Source: Candidatus Jorgensenbacteria bacterium (GTDB lineage Bacteria > Patescibacteriota > Minisyncoccia > UBA6257 > GWB1-50-10). Taken from it: a DNA stretch of 9,569 bases. The notes beneath the pieces were generated by a model. It made no database searches and had not been told where the DNA came from. It saw nothing but the letters and a program-made list of their open reading frames with translations. Of the stretch, positions 6,825 to 9,569 are shown piece by piece; positions within the stretch are counted from its first letter, which is position 1; every line of letters begins with the position of its first letter. The position numbers and the translations under genes are program-made. The stretch covers positions 1-9,569 of the forward strand of contig JACRFG010000039.1 of NCBI GenBank assembly GCA_016234345.1, written 5' to 3'.

Positions 6825-6858
6825 AAAACCCCGCCAGTCTATGAACTCACGGGGTTTT
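6825..6858 (-). terminator. Intrinsic terminator after the pilin gene, potentially bidirectional
   Basis: AAAACCCCG (6825-6833) pairs perfectly with CGGGGTTTT (6850-6858) around a 16-base loop. Read on the minus strand it starts 24 bases past the pilin stop and ends in a GC-rich stem running into TTTTGTATT, a standard intrinsic terminator. It separates the pilin transcript from pilB. Being symmetrical, it could also stop plus-strand transcription. Confidence 0.8.
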
Positions 6859-6882
6859 CTAGTAAATTCTATTTGTTTATTG

Positions 6883-7512
6883 TTAGAGATTTAGAGCAGG
6901 ATCGGTCCCGACTTCATACCTACCGCTTTCATTGCCCCCGTCTGTACCATCAAGATCCAGATCGCTGGTGAAATATGTACTTTCAAGAGTGGCTCCTAAT
7001 TCAAAATTGCGTACACCGCCCGTGATATCACAGAGATAGTAATAGAAATACGTTGTACCACTACCAAGGCCGTTGGTTGGGTCAAGAGGAAGCACAGATA
7101 CGGTGGCGCCGCCCGGCGTTTGGTCTATGCGTGCCGGCATCCAGCCGGTTGAACCAACGGCTTGTGTTGTGGTTGATCGAACGATCGTGGTGCTTGCTCC
7201 GAAGACTGTTGATGTTGCAACAGCACCGGTAGTGTTTAAGTATAGTGTAGAAGAAGCCTGAAATATACAACCAGAGTTAGCGCTTGGCGTGTTACCGCTT
7301 AAATTTATAGTAGTTGTAGCTTGAGCCAGATAAAGATTTAGAGCGGTTTTTAGAGCGTCCAAGTCAGAGATTCTTTTTGAATCGCGCGAGCGAGAAAGCT
7401 GTTCGGCTGGGTTAATGGCTACAACGAGTACAGTTACCAAAATTGCTACTATAGCAATGGTTACTATAAGCTCGATTAAAGTGAAACCTCGCGGTCTTGA
7501 TGTTGTATGCAT
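6883..7512 (-). CDS. Type IV pilin, probable major subunit
   Basis: 209 residues. The leader MHTTSRPRG (1-9) is followed by FTLIELIVTIAIVAILVTVL: cleavage after G9, F10 at +1, and the key Glu at +5 (E14). The helix continues through 'INPAEQLSRSRDSKRISDLDALKTAL', typical of pilins in Patescibacteria. The head has a Ser/Thr-rich middle (about 66-122), a likely disulfide pair C82/C161, aromatic 'YFYYYLC' (155-161) and a C-terminal D184-E195 stretch matching a 12-residue EF-hand-type Ca2+ loop (acidic at 1, 3, 5; Gly at 6; Glu at 12). Pseudopilins of the GspG type also hold Ca2+ near the C-terminus. The gene stands alone, with its own extended -10 promoter and a strong terminator, and lies next to pilB, as expected for an abundant filament subunit. 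The class III signal is certain; the 'major' role is inferred, so no pilA symbol is given. Confidence 0.9.
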   Translation of the reverse strand: MHTTSRPRGFTLIELIVTIAIVAILVTVLVVAINPAEQLSRSRDSKRISDLDALKTALNLYLAQATTTINLSGNTPSANSGCIFQASSTLYLNTTGAVATSTVFGASTTIVRSTTTQAVGSTGWMPARIDQTPGGATVSVLPLDPTNGLGSGTTYFYYYLCDITGGVRNFELGATLESTYFTSDLDLDGTDGGNESGRYEVGTDPALNL

Positions 7513-7536
7513 ATTTTGGTTTTGTTTGGCTGATTT

Positions 7537-7545
7537 ATTATATCA
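7537..7545 (-). promoter_or_regulatory. Extended -10 promoter of the pilin gene
   Basis: On the minus strand TGATATAAT (7545-7537) is a perfect extended -10 (TGn-TATAAT), 24 bases before the pilin ATG at 7512. This gives an A/C-rich leader of roughly 17 bases with no Shine-Dalgarno. The -35 region is poor (TTTATA-like and too far away), which is usual for extended -10 promoters. Confidence 0.6.
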
Positions 7546-7577
7546 CATTTGTGTGGGGTGTATATAAATTATGGTTA

Positions 7578-7586
7578 TGTGGATAA
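7578..7586 (-). promoter_or_regulatory. Perfect DnaA-box-like 9-mer
   Basis: TGTGGATAA on the plus strand is the reverse complement of TTATCCACA, the high-affinity DnaA box consensus. It lies in the 111-base pilin/pfkB intergenic region and overlaps the putative -35 of the pfkB-family gene. I saw no second box or AT-rich unwinding element nearby, so it is not an origin by itself. A single 9-mer could be chance. Confidence 0.35.
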
Positions 7587-7608
7587 CTTATGATATTTAG
7601 TCTATAAT
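7580..7608 (+). promoter_or_regulatory. Putative promoter of the PfkB-family kinase operon
   Basis: TGGATA (7580-7585, 4 of 6 matches to the -35 consensus), a 17-base spacer, then perfect TATAAT (7603-7608). The ATG follows 15 bases later at 7624, so the leader would be under about 10 bases. It is divergent from the pilin promoter. This is the best-formed sigma-70-type promoter in the window. Confidence 0.6.
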
Positions 7609-7623
7609 TCAAAAATACGACCT

Positions 7624-8625
7624 ATGTTTGATGTCCTTACCATTGGTACGGCAACGCGTGATGTATTCTTATTAAGCCCCGCTTTTAAGGTTCTCCGTGA
7701 TCCTAAACACCTTGAAAGTATTGGTTTCCCTACCGGGGAAGCGCAGTGTTTTGCGCTTGGTGCTAAAATTGATGTCGGAGAACCTATATTTACGATTGGC
7801 GGTGGGGCGACAAATGCGGCAGTTACGTTCAGCCGGCAGGGATTTAAAGCCGCCACGCTTATAAAAATAGGCAATGACGAGCGTGGCAATATGGTAGTGG
7901 CTAGTTTAAAACAAGATAAAGTTAATGTATTAGCTCCACGCGATTCTTTACACGGGACCGCTTATTCAACCATTCTTCTTACATCTGGAGGTGAACGCAC
8001 CGTTCTTGTTTATAGGGGCGCGTCGGAAAATTTGGCAGAACGGGACGCCCCTTTAAAAAAGTTGACTTCTAAATGGGTTTATTTTGTTCCTGGTCGGATC
8101 CAATTCGGATTTATCGAAACATTAGTCCATCATTTTAAAAAGATAGGCGCCAGTGTTGCTATGAACCCGTCGCGGTACTATTTAGGACTTGGCGATAAAT
8201 TTCGCAAGCTTATGAAACGTTTGGATGTGATTGTTGTGAATCGTGAGGAGGCATCGTACTTAACCGGCATAGATTATAAGAATGAACGGGCAGTATTTAA
8301 GAAATTTGACGATTTAACTCCGGGTATTGCCGTAGTTACCGACGGCTCGCGCGGTGCTCGGGTTTCTGATGGAAAATATATCTACAGTGCCGGAATTTTC
8401 AAAGAGAAAAAACTTATAGATCGTACTGGCGCTGGCGATGCGTTTGGTTCTGGTTTTGTTGCTGGTTTGATACATAAAAATGACATACATCATGCTTTGC
8501 GCGTCGCTGCGGCTAATGCAACGTCAGTTGTTGAATCTATCGGTGCACAGTCCGGTATTTTACGGGAGCGTGATTTGGGGTCATCGCGGTGGAAATATTT
8601 GGATTTGGATATTGAGCCGCTCTAA
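7624..8625 (+). CDS. PfkB-family carbohydrate/nucleoside kinase
   Basis: 333 residues, within the ribokinase/adenosine-kinase family range. The N-terminal strand 'FDVLTIGTATRDVF' carries D13 in the place that binds the substrate hydroxyls. Also visible: GGGATNAAV (59-67, PfkB signature 1), 'KIGNDERGN' (81-89), 'VVNREEA' (204-210, the NxxE Mg/phosphate motif), 'VVTDGSRGA' (237-245) and 'DRTGAGDAFGSGFVAGL' (266-282, signature 2, with catalytic base D272 and the GAG anion hole). All catalytic elements are present, so it should transfer phosphate from ATP to a sugar or nucleoside. The sequence does not let me choose ribose, adenosine or another substrate; the insertion at about 22-45 is unlike classical ribokinase. 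It has its own promoter and is followed after 3 bases by an unassigned gene in the same operon. Cytoplasmic; no signal or TM. Confidence 0.9.
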   Translation: MFDVLTIGTATRDVFLLSPAFKVLRDPKHLESIGFPTGEAQCFALGAKIDVGEPIFTIGGGATNAAVTFSRQGFKAATLIKIGNDERGNMVVASLKQDKVNVLAPRDSLHGTAYSTILLTSGGERTVLVYRGASENLAERDAPLKKLTSKWVYFVPGRIQFGFIETLVHHFKKIGASVAMNPSRYYLGLGDKFRKLMKRLDVIVVNREEASYLTGIDYKNERAVFKKFDDLTPGIAVVTDGSRGARVSDGKYIYSAGIFKEKKLIDRTGAGDAFGSGFVAGLIHKNDIHHALRVAAANATSVVESIGAQSGILRERDLGSSRWKYLDLDIEPL

Positions 8626-8628
8626 GTT

Positions 8629-9569
8629 ATGACTAAGTTTGGTAAGTTAGCTCATATTTTTGGAGTTGAGGAAGATTTTATTGTTGCGCTTGATAGAGCT
8701 ATGGCGAAAGCAACCAGTCGGAGGGGCGTTGCTGAGTATCTCGTAGATTCTATTGAAGAAACTATTACGAGAACTCTTGGAAAACTTGGTATTAATTCTG
8801 ATTGCGGTGCCGACGAAGTGCGTGAAGTTCTTCGCGAAGCTATTTTTACGCATGAGCATCAGTTTTTGGATTTTCTGAACGGGGTGCAAGGCGCGACTGA
8901 ATTCGAAAAAGCTATGAATCTGGCTCGTAAAATAGCTAAAGTAGGCAATGGTTTTTTTTTGAAGAAAGATCGAGCCCAAAAGATTTTAGAAGAACGACCT
9001 CCGATGAACCTGATCAAGTTTTTCGGCTACAGTAATGTTCAGGAGCTGCTAAAAAAACAGGATATTACCGAATCATTTAGTGCTCTTAGATTTATAGAAT
9101 CAAATGAGTGGATGCATGAGACTTTTGATAAGGTTTATAGCAATTTTACTGTTCATGATTTTGAGGAACGACCAATTGAACTTAGGGTTTTGGGGTCTGA
9201 ATGGTTAGAGGTGAGTAAGAAGTTTGTGGCCAAAAAGCATCATAACGTGAGTCACTTGAAAGAATTTGGAGTGATATTTCTAAATCCTATTCGGGAAGAT
9301 ATGCCTGGTAAGTTTTTGAGAGATTTCGCTCTTCTTCTTCACTATTTTCATGAGATTGAGTTTTACGCCAAGCTTTTTAGGCGTTACAGTCAAGATGAAG
9401 ATTTTGCGGTAAAATTTAAATCGTTTCTTCGTGGAGATGTCCAAGAAAGGAATGTGGTCAGTGAAGGAGAATGGTTGATTGTTCAGCGATATCTTTGGAA
9501 AGAGAATCCCGATGATTTGAGATTGAAGTTACCTCGGGTAAATCCAGAGTCAATGCATTGGGCGCGCGG
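8629..9569 (+). CDS. Unassigned soluble protein, cut by the window end
   Basis: The frame is open from the ATG at 8629 to the right edge: 313 complete codons plus 2 bases, with no stop. It starts 3 bases after the pfkB-family stop, so it is co-transcribed with it and probably translationally coupled; no Shine-Dalgarno. The product looks soluble, charged and largely helical, with no signal peptide, TM segment or nucleotide-binding motif that I can see. Notable stretches: 'THEHQFLDFL' (74-83), 'ILEERPPMNLIKFFGYSNVQELL' (about 119-141, a helix-turn-like segment), 'SALRFIESNEWM' (151-162), 'KHHNVSHLKEFG' (203-214), 'LLHYFHEIEFYAKLF' (236-250) and 'RVNPESMHW' (303-311). Codon use matches its neighbours. 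A run of nine T (8952-8960) sits inside the frame. I do not recognise the family. The reading frame itself is convincing from its length, operon spacing and protein-like composition. Confidence 0.75.
   Translation, partial: MTKFGKLAHIFGVEEDFIVALDRAMAKATSRRGVAEYLVDSIEETITRTLGKLGINSDCGADEVREVLREAIFTHEHQFLDFLNGVQGATEFEKAMNLARKIAKVGNGFFLKKDRAQKILEERPPMNLIKFFGYSNVQELLKKQDITESFSALRFIESNEWMHETFDKVYSNFTVHDFEERPIELRVLGSEWLEVSKKFVAKKHHNVSHLKEFGVIFLNPIREDMPGKFLRDFALLLHYFHEIEFYAKLFRRYSQDEDFAVKFKSFLRGDVQERNVVSEGEWLIVQRYLWKENPDDLRLKLPRVNPESMHWAR

Noticed and set aside
7530..7556. AAATGTGA half-site resembling a CRP box next to the pilin -10
   Set aside because: Only the left half matches; there is no TCACATTT partner at the right distance, and CRP is not expected in this kind of genome.
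7513..7623. Pilin/pfkB intergenic region as a replication origin
   Set aside because: Only one DnaA box is present, with no box cluster, no dnaA or dnaN neighbour and no clear unwinding element.
8647..8979. 110-codon open frame on the minus strand
   Set aside because: It is antisense to the well-supported plus-strand gene starting at 8629 and has a composition typical of a shadow frame, with no family features.
9346..9360. HYFHEIEFY in the last gene as a possible HExxH metalloprotease site
   Set aside because: The second histidine is missing (HEIEF), so the zinc motif is not met.

Overview
The window looks like a piece of a small-genome bacterium of the Candidate Phyla Radiation (Patescibacteria), most likely a Parcubacteria-type lineage. 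This is inferred from its style: a type IV pilus (T4P) set of pilin, PilB, PilC, PilN and PilO with no secretin gene in view, pilins with short leaders and the 'NPAEQL.RSRDSKR' type of helix, tightly packed genes, very few Shine-Dalgarno sequences, a CarS/DUF46-type lipid enzyme, and several proteins I cannot assign. TGA closes one ORF and no ORF contains an internal TGA, so the standard bacterial code (11) fits and UGA-reassigned codes do not.

Layout, left to right. (1) Plus strand, 3-1471: the pilus alignment-complex operon. It runs from a PilN-like protein whose frame is open to the left edge and may be fused to PilM, through PilO, to a 69-residue single-TM protein. (2) Minus strand, 2452-1477: a CarS/CDP-archaeol-synthase-like membrane enzyme followed by a GspH/FimT-like minor pseudopilin. 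(3) Plus strand, 2470-3828: a large unassigned multi-pass membrane protein, divergent from CarS across a palindromic -10 box. (4) Minus strand, 7512-3834: the pilus motor block, with a pilin that has its own extended -10 promoter and an intrinsic terminator, then pilB and pilC. (5) Plus strand, 7624 to the right edge: a PfkB-family sugar/nucleoside kinase and, 3 bases after it, an unassigned soluble protein cut by the window end.

How they work together: the pilin is the filament subunit, PilB the extension ATPase, and PilC the inner-membrane platform. PilN and PilO (with PilM upstream or fused) connect the cytoplasmic motor to the envelope, and the FimT-like pseudopilin probably primes or tips the filament. 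No PilT retraction ATPase, prepilin peptidase or secretin is visible here. The lipid enzyme and the unknown membrane protein sit between the two pilus blocks; whether they serve the pilus is unknown.

All intergenic gaps are shorter than 120 bases. The main regulatory signals are TATAAT-type -10 boxes placed very close to start codons (short-leader or leaderless mRNAs), one clear terminator, and a perfect DnaA-box-like 9-mer in the pilin/pfkB intergenic region. I found no tRNA, rRNA, CRISPR array or insertion sequence.
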